A DNA stretch of 64,000 nt from assembly GCA_963556145.1 (NCBI GenBank), contig OY744461.1, positions 8,566,891-8,630,890 on the forward strand, written 5' to 3'. The translations under genes were made by a program, and so were the position numbers. Position 1 is the stretch's first letter, and every line of letters begins with the position of its first letter. Shown here piece after piece: positions 12,430 to 24,190 of the stretch. Below the pieces are notes generated by a model. That model made no database searches. It was not told the origin of the DNA and worked only from the letters and a program-made list of their open reading frames with translations. Source of the stretch: Hygrocybe punicea. Taxonomy: Eukaryota > Basidiomycota > Agaricomycetes > Agaricales > Hygrophoraceae.

Positions 12430-13184
12430 TATTGCCACGTCACCATGCCCTTAGCCCCCATCCTTCACATACTCAGGCCCTTCAGTCCACCCACCCAACC
12501 CCATGGACCCTCACACGGCATTCCAAAAACCCCCGTCCCCTCGCACCATCCCAAACGAATGGTCATCGGCCTTTATGGCCACCTCACGGACCTGCCGCAT
12601 CGTCGTCAGTTGACCCCGGTTTTTCACCACCCACCTATGCGGACACATTTGCCCAGTTCCCCGCATCCTCGTCCCATGCTGCAAAGCACTGAGCACCCTG
12701 TTGTCACCCTGAGAGCACTGTTCCCGCACCCTCTGGACACCCCAACGCCTGGCCGCGTGTTTCGAGTCCCCCCCATTTTAGATATTTCCTTGACTCTTCG
12801 TGACCCTGTTCTAGGTTCTAAAGTGTCAAGTATCCAATTGCCACCCCACATGAGCTACCTCCTCCATTTTGAGACCCCCAGAGCCTTTCCATGTCTTTGC
12901 CATTGATACCTAGTCTTTCCTAGTTCCCCACCTGCATTCACCCAAATCCATGCATCTCCACACCCCCACCTAATGCCACACCATAACACTTTAAGGTCCT
13001 CCATGTTTTTTTGTGAGTTACACTCTGAGCACAGGTGATTTGGTCAGCAGGCGGTATCTTGAGCTGGTGGTGGTATCCACTGGGGGGCATACCACTGTTG
13101 GCAGCATTTCATAAGACCTCGATGGAGTTGGAGTTTTGAGTTAGAGTCTAGAGAGTTTTTCTGTGTTTTGGTTCTGGTTTTCAA
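12430..13184. other. C-rich spacer, no gene recognised
   Basis: Proline-rich frames occur on the plus strand but there is no start, splice structure or family match to support them. Confidence 0.4.
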
Positions 13185-13365
13185 GCTTCAGTGGCGAGGA
13201 CGCCACTGTTTTTTTCAAGGGGGGTAGATGCAGTAGGAGGTCACATGATAGGATCCCACGGTTCATAGGATTACATAGTAGAGTACACTTTTTTGTAGAG
13301 ACTCAGCCTATCATACCACAACGTTCACCTCATGACACCCTGAGTGGGCTCCCCTGCCCACTCCA
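13185..13365 (+). mobile_element. 3' end of a degraded Ty3/Gypsy element: polypurine tract plus LTR fragment
   Basis: The frame before 13220 reads SGEDATVFFKGG, close to the tail found at the end of Agaricomycete Gypsy pol genes (remembered, not searched). AAGGGGGG at about 13218-13224 is a polypurine tract, followed after a few bases by the LTR copy TGCAGTAGGAGGTCACATGA, which matches 10561-10697. Reverse transcriptase, RNase H and integrase regions are not recognisable upstream. Confidence 0.55.
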
Positions 13366-14802
13366 ACGTTCAGCTATGAAGGAGGATAGAATGGTCCATG
13401 TAGGCTAATCCCATCAAAATTAGACAACATTTTTGTGATGTGTTATTGTTTGACTGATATACCTTGAAAAGACCATGGCCCAGGGCAAATGTCGAAGACA
13501 TTCTGCTGAAAAAAGGAAGAATGTGAACATGTTGCTACATCAGCTACATGCACATTGACACGAAATTGCCAAGTTTGTTGCCAAGAGAACACGTAAAACA
13601 TGCCAAGACACCACCAGTGCATGGGGGGATATGAAAAGGTGATGACAAGGAACAGGTTCGCTGGTGCACAGCACTGGTGAAACAGACAGGGAGAGAAGGA
13701 GGCAAAATGTGGGCCAGACAACAAGATCAGGATAGCACAAAAAAGGGAGATGCAGAGACAACGGAGACAAAACTTTGCTAGTGCTCAACACCTGCAAATT
13801 CGGTAGTGAAAGTGGTGAGACAAGATTTTGCTGGTGCTTAGCACCAGCAAAGTTGGTCAAAGTCGAAGAGATTGAAAAGGCTTTGCCCTTACAAGTAGTC
13901 GAGTCTCACAGTCACATGATTGGGTCAGTTTACGTGTCTCGTCTAAGTCTTTTCTCTCATCTCCTCTCGATTGAATCATAGGGAGATTTTCTGCCACTGT
14001 CAATGCTCTCTACTCTTTGCTGTGGCTGGCCACTGGCATCATCTTCTGACTCTTTCCCCACCTTTGGCACACTGGCTTGTCACTTCTCTCCTCTCAATTG
14101 AATCGTAGGGAGACTTTGGCTGTGTTATCTATCAATTCCACATGCTGCGGTTCTTATCTGCCATTTCGCTATGGCTGGCATTGTCTTCTCCCTGCTCTTT
14201 GCTTCTCCTGCTCTGGGTACATTGACTTATGGCCATGTCTCTTCACGATGGGTTTGTTCATTCTTATTCATATTTTTCACCAAGATCTGCCTGTTTGATG
14301 CCAGGAATAGATCACAAACTCACCATTGCAATGTTGACTGCAATGTGTCTGTGTGCTGCTGCATTTAGTACCACCTTTTTATTTTATTTTAAATCTCTTC
14401 ACCTTTTCGCTTCACCACTGCTGAGACATGCACATTTTTCTATTGTACTTTTGCCAATATCTGTGTTTCATGTGTATTTCATACGTCTGCCATCAAACTC
14501 ACCCGACACCTTCTTTTATCTGCATATTCAACCTGTTCACCATGTTGTACAGGGGTGCAGTCTCATAGGAATATTAATTGTCAGTGAGGGTGTGGTTCAT
14601 GGCAGGATACACTCATACAATGTATACACGTGTTTGCGATACGTGTTGGTTGAGATGGACACTTTGCCATGAGGCAACACCATTGGAAATGTAGTAGAGC
14701 TATCCATGTCTGGAGGTCCAGTAAATTGAAAATGATGTTAGTCATCAATCAATATATATTCAGCTATTTAGAGCTAAACTCTGCATAACTCTTTAGACCA
14801 AC
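13366..14802. other. no gene recognised
   Basis: A palindromic word GCTGGTGCTTAGCACCAGC near 13829 and a related one near 13671 stand out. Short frames only. Confidence 0.4.
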
Positions 14803-15713
14803 ATGCCTCCTCGTCATGCACCCAAAAAGTCCAAGACGACTGCCTTTGTGAATGGTGTGCTTCAAACATCCTTCCAAATTCAAGGTATATATTTCATTTT
14901 TAAACCTGCTTCTATATGGTACTGACACTTGCATACATTTCTAGTACCTCAACCATCCACTGCAACTACCAAACAGACCTGCTGAGACAAGGGAAAAGGC
15001 AAGGCTGTTGAAGTAGATCTTGAAGTTGACGCCTTTGGCCCAGGTTTTCTATCAGGTCATGTTGTTCAACCCATTACACCTATGCCGAAAGCAGGGCCTA
15101 CAATATCGCGTTATTCCTGGCACAGGGTTCTTTCTGTGAAAGCTAATGATCTGGACAATGTAGCAACAGCTATCGACATATTATTTATGCCATCTCCCTG
15201 CTCACGCCATGGTTGTTGTCCGCAAAGGAAGATGCCTGTTATGTCTTCCCCTCACATGCAACCCACTCCCGAAAGTCCAATCATACCTACAAGACATGTC
15301 ACATTTCAGTTACCATTGAGTTCTCCTGATGATGATATCTTCTCCCCACTTTCACCTCCACAACCCTCAACTTCACAGCAACCACCTTCACTCCCATTTT
15401 TTGATCTGGAAAATACTACACTCCCACCAATGTCGCCAGTGTCAATGTCCAGCTCTGGGTAAAAATCCACCCATAACCGATGGCCACCTGCAGCAAATCC
15501 AGCAGCTCCTTCACCACAAATGGATGGTCCTGTGGGCAACAAGACTCGTCACGTCGCATCAGATGTGTGGACTTTCTTTGAAAAGAGGGAAAACCAGCAG
15601 ATTTGTACTTTCTGCAGGTATGTTCTTTCAACAGCCTGGTTATTATATCATGTTTGACAACTTTAATAGGACTATCCACGCAATGAATCCGAACCACCAG
15701 ATTGCGAAATTTA
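14803..15713 (+). pseudogene. hAT transposase, N-terminal half, split by the CACTA insertion
   Basis: ATG at 14803; exon 1 to 14884, intron to 14944, exon 2 to about 15620, then a third exon broken at 15713. After a Ser/Pro-rich region comes a BED-type zinc finger start: DVWTFFEKRENQQICTFC. The finger continues beyond the insertion at 49894 with LHRHLMEDH. Two stops interrupt the frame, TGA at 14983-14985 and TAA at 15460-15462; the first fits a CGA to TGA change and the second a CAA to TAA change. A third stop lies in the other half. The gene was probably dead or dying before the CACTA element landed. Confidence 0.8.
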
Positions 15714-16140
15714 CACTAGGCGCAAAAAGGCCTTTGGGGGTTACACAAATAAATTACCCATACAAAACAAAAGACTAAATTTAGGACTTGTAAAATATAT
15801 ATCTAAATACATTACTGAAGTTCATATTTCTCCACACCTTTTGAGAATTAGAAATAACTATCAAAAGGTCATATGTAGATCCAAAAAATTCCAAATTTTT
15901 CATATCTTGTGAAGAATCTGGAATCATATAGCAAATATCAATTTCTCAAATACTCTCATTTGGAATTTGGTATCATATTGAAGAATCTCCTAATCTGAAT
16001 TTCTAAGCTTTTCAAAATTCTACTCCATTTGATTCTTTCAAGTCTCTCAAAGTCAATAAAATGTTTGAAATTTGAATTTGAATTCAGGAAACTCGAAAGG
16101 CAATCACACATTTAGTATTTGTAGAGTCCCAAATACATTA

Positions 16141-16204
16141 ACCAGTAGTTGTCCAGTACTTGACTAGTACTTGACTGGTACTGGCCCAGGACTTGACCAG
16201 GGAC
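16141..16204. repeat. subterminal repeats of the CACTA left end
   Basis: CCAGTAGTT, CCAGTACTTGACT, AGTACTTGACTGGTACTGG and CAGGACTTGACCAGG follow one another about 430 bases inside the end. CACTA elements carry subterminal arrays bound by their transposition proteins; that role here is inferred. AT-rich sequence without genes fills 15760-16140. Confidence 0.5.
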
Positions 16205-16468
16205 AAAACAAATCCCGAGTAATCCGTCATAATGACATGATCGCTCGAACTGCTGTCAGTCCCTCGAGCTACGTTATCCGCTGGATCGAGTACACACAGG
16301 ACGAAGGCGAAGTGAGACTACTTTGGCGCGCATGACAAGGATGGCGAGTTAACGAAAAAGAGAACCCAGCCAACGACCATCACCTCGACGCATACGAGAC
16401 GACCTCGGCACAATGCGCATCGAGCTTCTCAACAAGCTCGCTCTATATTCTCTAACACATACTATTAG

Positions 16469-16661
16469 AAGCACGTTCGTCGATTTCTGCAAGAATCATT
16501 CCGGTGCCTGCATCTATCAAGAACAAGAAAACTGGTTGGACCAAATCTCTCGAATCCAATAAATCTCTGCCGAGTATGTCCCCTGCAGATCCTGCGACCC
16601 TGAGCGCGTATATTCAGAGGCTTCATCCTGGGCCAACAACGGACTATATGCCGATCAGCTG
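16469..16661 (+). pseudogene. 5' fragment of the CACTA accessory gene
   Basis: Begins at a splice acceptor with the exon KHVRRFLQ, then PASIKNKKTGWTKSLE and a PATLSAYIQRLHPGPT segment, as in the fuller copy at 36937-38399. The frame is shifted near the start. It breaks at about 16661, where ABC transporter sequence begins without any spacer. The 3' part of the same gene resumes at 18698. Confidence 0.7.
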
Positions 16662-18660
16662 CTGCTCCGCATGTACGGTGCGCAGAGCGGCACTCCGCAG
16701 CTGGATAACCAGGATGTGGTGTACCTGGACGATGCGTGGATACGGGAGCATGTGGCGTGTGTGTCACAGGAGTGCATACTGTTTGATATGAGTGTGCGTG
16801 GGGGTGGGAGGCCGTCAAAAGATGTGACGCATGAAGAGGTTGTGGAGGCGTGTAGGGCGGCGTTGATGCATGATTTTGTTAGGGACCTTCTGGAAGGTTA
16901 CCTCACTCGGTTGGGTAATGGTGGCGATAGCCTGTCTGGTGGACAGATGCAGCGCTTGGCTATCGCTCATGCTAAATTGCCCGATCCTACTGTTCTTATT
17001 CTAGATGAGTTTTTTTTTCTCCTTTTCTTTTCTCATCAATTTTGCTCGAGACTTTTTATTGGTTAGATGAAGCGACGTCTGCGCTGGATGCAACGTCGCG
17101 CGTGCTGGTCTTTGAGGCTATCAAACGCTGGCAAGCCAACAAGACCACTATCGTTTTCACGCACGACCTTTCACAGCATGACTCACGACTTTGTCTACGT
17201 CCTCAAGATTGGGAGCATCGTGGATGGTGCGTTTCGGGCGATGATGCTGGCGCAGGCGACCACTCCGGGGCGACTGACATACCCACCATCAATGCGTTTG
17301 GCGGGATCACCTTGAGCGTCGCAGCGCTGGACGGGGTCTTTTTGGGGGTCAAACACTTTGTGTTGGAGACGGCTGCTATGAGCTGGGTGACGCATATCCG
17401 GAAGGTGTGTTACCAGCGCGTGCTGGCGCAGGATAAGCGGTGGTTCGACAAGAGCGAGAACAGCGCTATGCGTCCAGTGCAGGTGCTCGTGACAGACAGG
17501 GACGACGCTGGGTACTTGATTGCGGTTGTGCTGGGGCAGTGTTGCGTTGTGGGTGCGATGTTGGACGTGCTGCTTTGGGCACTTGTAAAGGGGTGGCAGT
17601 TGACGTTGGTTGCGTTTGCGTTTGTGGTGTTTGCTGCTGCGATGGCGTTCCAGACGAGGTTGGTGGCGAGGTGTGAGTTGAGGAGGGGAACATGGGTAGG
17701 TCCTGCATTGTTGTTGTTAATGAAGGCGCTTTCTGATATTCGGGCTATTCGTTCCATGGCTTTTGAAAGCGTTTTTCGGAGTCAGTTTAATTTGGCTGCT
17801 AAGCGGGCGTTGGCGATGGGTGTACGAGGAGCCTTGGTTGAAGGGTCGACGCATGGTGTGGCGAGCGCTTTGATCTATGTTGCGGAAGCGATGTTGTTTT
17901 ACGTTGGCGCGACGCATGTTGCCCGGGGCACGTATACTTATCTGCAGATGGTGGAGGTGTTGAATTTGGAGGTGTTCACTGTTACTATTGGGTCCCAGTT
18001 GTTGTCTTGCAGTATGTCTTTTTCCCCCCTGCTCTTTTTTTTTCCGAACCCGTTTTCGATTTTTTTTTGGTCAAGCTCAAAGATTGCTAAATCGGTTCAA
18101 GCCACGCGGGATTTCAATGGTTTTTTGATGCTCTCTGGAGACTGATGAATCCAAGAGGACTCTTCGACCTCCACCGACTGGCGCTGTTCCTTTCAGTGAA
18201 GTCTCCTCGTATCCCGAGTGGCCTGATGCCCCCGTTTTGAAGAACCTCTCCATGCACATGGCTGACGGCGAATGTGTTGCTATCGTGGGTTCGTCCGAGT
18301 CTGGAAAATCCACTGTGGCGGCGTTGTTGCAGCGATTGTATGAGCCAGACTCGGGTGGCATCTTCATTGGACAATCGGAGCTCCGTCCGACGCAGGTGGA
18401 TCGTCTGCGAGAACATGTGGCGGTTGTCAGCCAGCACCCGAATCTATTCGATGCGAGCATCTCGGAAGGCATCGCCTACGGGAGCAAGGGTCTCTCCGAG
18501 CAGGATATCCGCTGGGCTGCCAAGGCTGTGAATGTTGATGAGTTTATCGAGGCTCTGCCGGAGGGATACAATATGAAGGTCGGGGAGAATGCGTCGCTGA
18601 TATCGGGTGGAGAGGCCCAGCGGATGCAGATTGCGCGAGCGCTGGCGATATCCGCGACCG
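16662..18660 (+). pseudogene. captured ABC transporter fragment (NBD1 end, TMD2, most of NBD2)
   Basis: Starts just after Walker A of NBD1 with LLLRMYGAQSGTPQLDNQD and runs through LSGGQMQRLAIAHA, TMD2 and NBD2 up to the signature ISGGEAQRMQIARALA, then stops before Walker B. It is clearly homologous to, but well diverged from, the gene at 1-3040 and keeps its intron positions, so it was captured as DNA, not cDNA. Damage: the donor of the first intron is AT where GT is expected (after ATTCTAG near 17006); the linker is largely deleted; the second intron is shortened; a frameshift sits before 18146; and NBD2 Walker A reads GSSESGKST, with Glu for the conserved Gly. Confidence 0.85.
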
Positions 18661-18697
18661 TATCAGCGTTCCTATGGGAGCATTATATCTATCCCAG

Positions 18698-19058
18698 ATC
18701 ATGAATTACATTGACCGGCAGTACAGCGACCGGACGGCGGACGCCTGGTGGCACGTTGAAAAGGGGCAGCACACCCCTCCAGCGCCATTGGGAATCGAGG
18801 AAAGTCAACGTCAACCAAGCTCCAAAGCCTGAACTACCGATGAATGTATATTCCCCTGAACTCGCGCAGGAAGTTTTCACATCACTCAGTGCGAAAGAAG
18901 CGATGATGCTGCCCAACGTTGGTGGATCAATTCAGACTTTTCGTTCGATTATGCTAAAGCACTTGACAGATACCAGACTATTGCCTTCTAACAACCCTCG
19001 TCAAACGATGCTTCATTTTGTATGTACATGCGGTACCAGGCGCACTCTTGTTAATTGA
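18698..19058 (+). pseudogene. 3' fragment of the CACTA accessory gene
   Basis: Resumes at the splice acceptor ATCCCAG with IMNYIDRQYSDRT and continues to PKPELPMNVYSPELAQEV and a DTRLLPSNNPRQTMLHF tail. The join to the ABC fragment lies in the preceding intron. A small insertion after DRT changes frame relative to the copy at 36937-38399. Confidence 0.65.
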
Positions 19059-20145
19059 AAACTCACAGGAAATGGTGTTTATTTGGCCCAATCTACGAGA
19101 TCATCATCTGTCCTCTACAATTAGGATAGCAAATCCAGTAGCACCAGTAGGGTGGCTTACTCCATGTATTGCCCGCCACTTGACATTCCCCTAGATCAAG
19201 ATATTGATGTTGACGAGCTCTCCTGTTGACGAACAGATCTCCACTGCCAAACGACCAAGGGAATATTAATATTATGAATTACCCGACATCGTGTACCGTT
19301 CAATTACCCGAACGGTTTTCCCTGTGCCCCTGTAGTTGTCCAGGTCCGCAAGACAACAGAGATGGTGAGCGGTTTCATCTTCCACACTAGTCCCCAAAAA
19401 AGTAGACGACCAGAGATGACGCGATTCCCGTGGTCAAGCGGGATGCTTGAGTCGTGGAGGATTCAGCTTAAACTTTTAGCAGTTCTCGATGATTGAAATC
19501 CAGATGTCTATTTGAAACTATGTACTACGTTGACTCGTACCACCGATCCCTCATACCTCGCAGTCAACATCGCCATCCGCTACTAAGGAAATTGGTAGTG
19601 GGGGGTGTATTAGAAGCTGGAGCAGGAGCATGTGCAATCATTCCGATCAAGGTGGTTTACATTTGTCTGGTAGCATCGAAGACAAGAATGGGGATTGGAT
19701 ATGGTCGGTAGCGATGCAGAACTTGACTCCTCTCTGTCCAACAAGGCCCGAGCAGTTCATGAGATGACATTGCTAGCAGTGTCGTCGTTCCTAGACCTTC
19801 CAGACACACTTCGTCGTTGTGGATGGGGTGTTCACATCACAATTTGGAGAGATCTGCTTGTGCCATAATTGCTATCATTCTACACATGACACCTATTCAT
19901 AAGTAATCGTAATAACCGCCTCTGCCATCCAGCTCAGGCTCATCTACTGGCACCACATGATGGGTAATAGCTTCAAACGATGACCAACGAAGGTTATTTT
20001 GTGTTCTTGCAAGGTCCAAAATGAATGGTTGGATGGAAGAACACAACAAGTAGATATGGATCCCAAAGGATAGCTGATAGACAAGAAATCGAGAGCAGAA
20101 AGAAGTGGACTGAGTAGAATTCTTGGTATTATCAAGGCGATGAAC
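19059..20145. other. arm sequence, no gene recognised; holds one half of an internal inverted duplication
   Basis: 19303-19562 (from ATTACCCGAACGG) is an inverted, diverged copy of 22268-22613, so each arm has its own smaller inverted duplication. No intact frame is supported. Confidence 0.5.
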
Positions 20146-21730
20146 CTATCGCAGGAGGAAAGACGTGAACAGTGTCAGGATATATACCAAGGCACAGATA
20201 CGTACGTAATTGCGCCAGACGACAATTCTCGTGTCTGATCCTTTTCCAACGAATGCTCCAACAATGTAGTCAACCTTTCGGTTGGGAATGCTCACAGCCT
20301 GTAGCAAAGCAGAAGGTAACCCTGTCGATATTCCAAGCAAAATCACCAGCCAACTTACGTCAACAGCCCCAACTAAGCTATTTGATGCTTTGGGATAGAA
20401 TGTAAGCCGTTGAGAAAGAAGAGAGGAGGAAAATCGCACAGGGATTCTGAAGAGTGGCAATGACGGTAGTATTGTGTGCATCCAGAACAAGAATTCTCCC
20501 ATCCCCCGTGGGTGAAATTAAGTGAGTCCCTGACTTGAACTGTGCAAGGCCTTGACTTGCGCGTGTGTTAGTGTCATACCGTGCAGCGTGCGTCCAGGTG
20601 AGATCTGGAAGGCTGTACACATCGAGGCCGCTCTGCAAGTTGAATACGGCCAGCTGTTTACTGCACGCCAACACCAAAGCATTACCTCTATTCACGCATA
20701 AGCTGTCAGTGTAACAAGGTAGCGGTAATCAATTGATCTGACATGAAGTGGCAGCCAAGGCTGTTGCCGTTGGCAGGGTCGGGACCTTCTTCTTGACTCA
20801 AAACCTTTCTAATTAGTAGTTTCCAGGGTTGAATCGAAAAATGTTTCCTAACAAGGACGCGAATTACGATCGAAGTAGTCATAGCGACGTACACAGACTT
20901 ACACGATCGCTTTCTCAAGGTATGTGACGATAAGCTCGGTGCCATCATTCGTGAACCCAATGAAACGCGGCACAGAATATTCAGATGTTTGGTCTCCCAC
21001 CGGGTGTTGATGAAGCTCGCCTGAAGATGAATCAGCGTGAACCATGCATCACCTGCCCGAAATCTTACCATTTGGATCGACGTTCCATAACCTGATGCCA
21101 TGTTTCCCCTCACCCACAGATGCAAGACAGCGTGTAACCGGGCAAAAATCCATAGATTCAACAGGAATTTGCAAGATGCCGTCCCCGTGAGCTTCAACAT
21201 CGCAAACATGAGAAATTCGTCTCTGTTGAAGAAGTTGAGCATATACAACAAGAGTTTCGAGAGGCCAGACCCACCGTTTCGTTGTGAACGGAATAAACAA
21301 CAATCTTGCCTCGCGTCGTACCCAAGGCAATAATGTTATCGGCGATCCAGCAGAGTTCGGATATGCCGCCATGTTCGTTAAGGAGACGCGGGGATTGCTG
21401 GGGAAAAATGGAAGAAGACAACAGATCAAAAAGCAGGAGACAACCGGATTCATCTGAACATGCAGTGAGTCGCAATACACAATACACAATCAGACAGATA
21501 GCATACCTGCCGCAGCTAGCAAATCACCAGATGGCTGTATCTTCAGAGACGTTACAGTGTTTTGGTGATTGGTTCGTAGAACCTTGTGGAGTACAAAGCT
21601 GGGATGGTTATCCTGATTGAATGTGACCGGAATGTGAGTGGCCGGGGCTATGGAGAACAATCCTCACCGTCGTTCCTCTACGGAGTTTTCTCAATAAAAA
21701 TTGTCTCATCGCGAATTCGGGTTCTGTGTT
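20146..21730 (-). pseudogene. captured WD40-repeat gene, uninterrupted left-arm copy
   Basis: Read on the minus strand as several short exons: DNHPSFVLHKVLRTNHQ..., then DESGCLLLFDLLSS, RGKIVVYSVHNE, GKHGIRLWNVDPNGE, LAVFNLQSGLDVYSLPDL, GDGRILVLDAHNT and a C-terminal GSDTRIVVWRNY. The repeated Trp/Tyr-Asp strand endings are those of a WD40 propeller. Splice sites are mostly sound (donor GTGTAAG near 20908 is intact here but TT in the mirror copy). I could not find a convincing start exon, so it may be a 5'-truncated capture. Partners and role unknown. Confidence 0.6.
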
Positions 21731-22267
21731 TGCAGCTTGGAAGCGAAGATGTTATGTGTCGAGATCAAGATCATTTTGTCCCCACTTGCTTTGTTATAAT
21801 AAATCTTGCTTTGTTCGGGATCTGTATCTGAGCAAATCGCTCTGGCACAGACTTGATAGCCATGAGGCGGTGTCTGCCATCGACGATGGAACAAAGAAGA
21901 GGTCCGAGGCTTTGGCGCCTTGAGGATCAATATCCTTCCCTGTATTCGACATGTGGATCCGGATCCGGATGCGCAAGCGAAAGCTGCGCGCTGAAAGCTG
22001 ACCAAGGCCGTAATTTATGTGAGCTATGATGGATGTACAATGACAATGTACAATTAGGATTTTGGATAGGTCACATTACTCAAAAAAGTAGCTATCATAT
22101 CCCGGGACGGCCAATCATTCTCATATCTTGTTAGGATGGGAAATTTCTCTCTAGCCTGATCACCAAGTTACGTCGAAACGTCCAACTAAGGAATCTCGGC
22201 TCACTCACTTCAATTTTTATTTTGTCAATGGTTGACGGTGGTTGTTTTGAAATAGGAGAACCACGTA

Positions 22268-22613
22268 TTAGGGATCGGTTGTCAACGTAGTAGCGAATTT
22301 GAGCTTGGATAAATTTCTGTTATCGTGAAGTTGATGGGGGCTTCCGAAACCTGGGTACATCACCTGTAGACTCAAATAGACGTCTGGATTCCAATCGTTG
22401 AGAACTGCTTTTAAGCTGTAGCCTCCACGACTCAAGCATCCCACTTGCCCACGGGGCTTGGGAATGATTTTTCTAATCACATCATCTCTGCGGTCGTCTA
22501 TTTTTCGGGCACCAGTAGAAAGATGATCTCGCGATTTAGACCAACCGCTCACCATCACTGTTATCTTGCGGACCTGTGCAACTAAAGGACACAGGGAAAA
22601 CCGTTCGGGTAAT
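22268..22613 (-). other. possible exon of unknown gene; second half of internal inverted duplication
   Basis: A 96-residue minus-strand frame includes KPRGQVGCLSRGGYSLKAVL followed by a possible GT donor. The same passage recurs inverted and degraded at 19303-19562. No family recognised. Confidence 0.35.
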
Positions 22614-22741
22614 GACTGGGGTGCGATCCAGGCTCATAGGATATACAGTTCTCAGGGAGTGCATTCGAGCGAGATTCATTTACAGTCCGTCGAAATTGGA
22701 CTAGTTTGTGCGGGATTTAGACCGAGATGTGACAATAGGTA

Positions 22742-23570
22742 ATGCAAGAACTCACCCTGAAAATACAGGTTGAAAGAAACAAAGGTTCAAGTCAGTGGCG
22801 CTGTGGATTTATTATGGTGTGGCTCTGCCAGTGGCACTCACCAGTACTCATATTCTTCCGTTGTTGCATAATGCCGAGAATCCCGCTTCTCAGAAGACAC
22901 AGTCGAGGGACGGCCTTGCACCAGAGGGTCGCGAAGTCAATCCAGTTACATTACCCCCAGCCAAGCGCGCATGGTCCCCACGTTCGATCTTTGGGCTGGA
23001 ACCGCCATAGCTGACTTTACCGTTGCCAGAACTATTGCCAACAAACTGCCCAGACCAAGGTCAAACACAGAGTAACATAAAAAGTGCGGAGAATCCATTT
23101 CCGCTCGTTCCCTCCCATGCAGGTTCTTCTCAGAACCCAGAGCAGATGGGTATCAGAAAACCAGGGGAATCTGGAAGTGCGTCCTCTATCCGACTCCAGT
23201 CCTGGCTTGATTGGCGTCCTGAAGATTATGCAGCCATCCAGGTTCGTCCCACTTTCTTACCCTTCGTTGAGTGGCTAATCGTCTTCTGAATCAGACTTAC
23301 ATCAATCAGCTATCCAATGAGCACTTAGATACAGACCTACCTTTCCACAGACAGCCCGATCTAGGTAAAATCGACGTGGTTTCGACGTTGGTAAGATATC
23401 ACAAGTTGCATTATTGAATTTCTTCTAATCCACCCATGCGAGTCCAGGCCTCCAAGAGATACCCCATTTTGCTGTCGTATCACGAGGATTGGCTCCTTCG
23501 AGAATTTGTAAGACGGTGCTTGAAAAATACTTCGGTGAAAAGGAGTCGCAAGAGGGCTCGGGGATCATAG
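22742..23570 (+). CDS. unknown multi-exon gene carried in the CACTA arm
   Basis: Likely exons: about 22795-23010, then about 23023-23240 (PELLPTNCPDQGQTQSN to SWLDWRPEDYAAIQ, donor GTTCGT), one from TYINQLSNEHLDTDLPF to DVVSTL, and a last exon ASKRYPILLSYHEDWLL to a basic KRSRKRARGS end with TAG at 23568-23570. The first two exons do not join cleanly. The basic tail could be a nuclear signal. I recognise no family; it could be an element gene or a captured host gene. The right arm has a mirror copy at 39765-40593. Confidence 0.45.
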
Positions 23571-24190
23571 TAGAACTTTACCTTACTGTAGTTGTAATCG
23601 TTTCGTGCAGGGTCTCTTGATACAGGAATCCGCCATCCGCCATAGCGCAAATATTGTTATGATGGGATCATTTGACCCTACGATATCCTACCACTCTCTA
23701 TGAAATGATGAAAGGTAAATGTTAAATATGTGCAGGAAGAAGGGTCTTGGGATCGTAGCGCACCGAGCCAGATGAGATGGGATCCATTAGAGGATGTCGT
23801 AGATCGGTCGTGTCACTATTTTCAATACGTGATACAAGGGCGGGCGCTAACGGTGGGAAAAACATCAATTTGAAGCTGGTAGTGTGCGGAGGCCGAGAAC
23901 TAAGAGAATCGATCGATGTAAGCAGGTCGGTGGAAGATTTTGGGAGATTTCGAACGTAGGTGCAAACACCACTCTGCTCTTGGTCAAAGTGCAAAGCTCA
24001 GTCCCGGGGGACTTCTTTACCTTAGTAAATTAGCATTCTCTGATCAGCTGAATTTCCAGCCCACCTTTCCAAAGACACTCCAGTGATGAGCGCTTAATGA
24101 GCCCCGAAGCCATGTGCTGGTCGGATCCACCAGAGTGAACTCATCGCATTCTAATAGCAGCCATCACTTGACCTAGATTCAAGAATCTAT
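23571..24190. other. spacer before the transposase
   Basis: A 90-residue minus-strand frame at 23722-23994 is preserved in both arms but has no recognised domain. Otherwise nothing seen. Confidence 0.4.

Noticed and set aside
17042..18145. Long frame in the captured ABC gene as an intact transporter
   Set aside because: It lacks TMD1 and both Walker A motifs in working form, reads through damaged introns and ends in a frameshift.
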